In this document: positions 63,530 through 64,000 of the stretch, piece after piece | Layout of the letters: the number at the start of each line of letters is the position of its first letter | How positions within the stretch are numbered: the stretch's first letter is position 1 | Source: CAMAXB01 sp964476565 | GTDB lineage: Bacteria; Verrucomicrobiota; Verrucomicrobiia; Opitutales; Opitutaceae | Assembly: GCA_964476565.1 (NCBI GenBank) | Contig: CAYZBG010000001.1 | Location: 62,001-126,000 of the forward strand | Direction: 5' to 3' | Length of the DNA: 64,000 bases | The notes under the pieces: model-generated | The model's database searches: none | Seen by the model: the letters and a program-made list of their open reading frames with translations, nothing else | Told to the model about the DNA's origin: nothing | Program-made: the position numbers and the translations under genes

Positions 63530-63685
63530 TCAGACGTCGGGCTTGGTCTTGCGCAGACCCTGGACCCGGTCGCCTTCCTTCCACTGGCCGCGCTTCTTCA
63601 GCACCGCGACGCGTTCGAAGCGCTTGAGGACGTTACGTTTGATGACGATGCCTTTGGCACCTTGGAGGCTGTTATGCTGGGACAT
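63530..63685 (-). CDS. Small basic protein, Verrucomicrobia/Chlamydiae type
   Basis: 51 residues from ATG 63685: MSQHNSLQGAKGIVIKRNVL then KRFERVAVLKKRGQWKEGDR and VQGLRKTKPDV. The RNVLKR(F/Y)ER ... LK..G.W.EG..V.GL.K pattern matches the small basic protein known only from Verrucomicrobia and Chlamydiae (a possible rRNA-associated factor). A strong lineage marker for the window. Confidence 0.9.
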   Translation of the reverse strand: MSQHNSLQGAKGIVIKRNVLKRFERVAVLKKRGQWKEGDRVQGLRKTKPDV

Positions 63686-63711
63686 GGCGGAAAATCGAGG
63701 TTGGTGACGAG

Positions 63712-64000
63712 TTAAAGGGGTGGAGGCGTAGAGTTCGCCTGTGCCCATGACAAGTATTTTTCTGCCACGTGATCGGCCCGGATCACGAGCCATTCCGGAT
63801 TCTGGTAGGGATGCCGGCTTAGGAGCCAGGTTTCGAGTTCCAGGTGCCGGTGGGAGAGAAACTTGACGGTCAGGCGGAACTCGGCGGCGCGTTCGACCTG
63901 GTTTTGCCACCGGTAGATTGACTGGATGGGGCCGTCTATCTGCACACAAACGGCAAGACGGGCTTCCACCAGCCCTTTCGCCAGCGATTCAGCCTGCTCC
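63712..64000 (-). CDS. cutA: Divalent-cation tolerance protein CutA (5' truncated by window end)
   Basis: The frame remains open to the window edge (EQAESLAKGLVEARLAVCVQ), so the start lies outside. IDGPIQSIYRWQNQVERAAE and ETWLLSRHPYQNPEWLV match the CutA trimeric ferredoxin-like fold: usual 'Nii.pv.SiYrW.g.ie...E' and 'HPYe.PEi' motifs, here NPEWLV. Ends STPPPL. Confidence 0.88.
   Translation of the reverse strand, partial: EQAESLAKGLVEARLAVCVQIDGPIQSIYRWQNQVERAAEFRLTVKFLSHRHLELETWLLSRHPYQNPEWLVIRADHVAEKYLSWAQANSTPPPL

Noticed and set aside
60981..63707. 908-codon open frame on the plus strand
   Set aside because: It is antisense to the CxxCH, Gfo, tRNA and DUF368 genes; Gly/Arg/Asp-rich composition is a GC-rich shadow.

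Overview
This 64-kb, GC-rich window is a chromosomal stretch of a member of the Verrucomicrobiota, most likely an Opitutus-like (Opitutaceae) bacterium. Lineage clues are a small basic protein of the Verrucomicrobia/Chlamydiae type (63530-63685), a complete five-gene locus in the same order as the Akkermansia Amuc_1098-1102 pilus-like cluster (28489-34928), a PVC-type heme-binding CxxCH protein (58493-61039) and an AraC/phytanoyl-dioxygenase pair. No search could be run, so family names rest on motifs, length and context.

Layout. 1-8 kb: end of an oxaloacetate-decarboxylase-type alpha chain that stops before its biotinyl domain, a large membrane-bound pseudokinase, prfB with the classical +1 programmed frameshift, a probable ATP-grasp-like protein and a Sel1/LysM envelope protein. 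8.0-17.8 kb: an integrated element of about 9.7 kb in a tRNA-Arg(UCU) gene, bounded by a 42-bp direct repeat. It carries a tyrosine integrase, an excisionase-like HTH protein, a replication-type HTH protein, a terminase-small-subunit-like protein, a tail-chaperone pair with a GGGAAAC -1 slippery site and a tape-measure protein. I see no large terminase, portal, capsid, lysis or repressor gene. Most of its genes are coupled by 4-nt ATGA/TTGA overlaps.

17.8-28.4 kb: AraC regulator whose stop codon lies in the tRNA, a dioxygenase, an HDAC-family deacetylase, DUF3253-like protein, D-aminoacyl-tRNA deacylase, N-acetylglutamate synthase, a methyltransferase, and a leftward nudix-pdhA-pdhB-pdhC pyruvate dehydrogenase cluster. 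28.5-34.9 kb: pilus-like locus (PilM/PilN-like fusion, PilO-like, PilP-like, secretin). 35-50 kb: a FEN-type exonuclease, an orphan OmpR-type regulator, hisG, an agmatine-to-putrescine pair (aguA/aguB), rpsA, the primary-type sigma factor, trpE, glmS, glgC and ychF.

50.5-64 kb: rpsP-trmD-rplS without rimM between, transketolase, a lactonase-type beta-propeller, a DedA-family membrane protein, an ABC-2 exporter pair whose permease has a long proline-rich C-terminal extension, the CxxCH protein, a Gfo/Idh/MocA oxidoreductase, tRNA-Arg(CCG), a DUF368 membrane protein, the small basic protein and the start-truncated cutA. The most notable items are the compact tail-bearing element with its two recoding and integration signals, the inferred damage it causes to the host tRNA anticodon stem, the Amuc_1100-type locus, and two intergenic inverted elements built from tandem 7-bp units.
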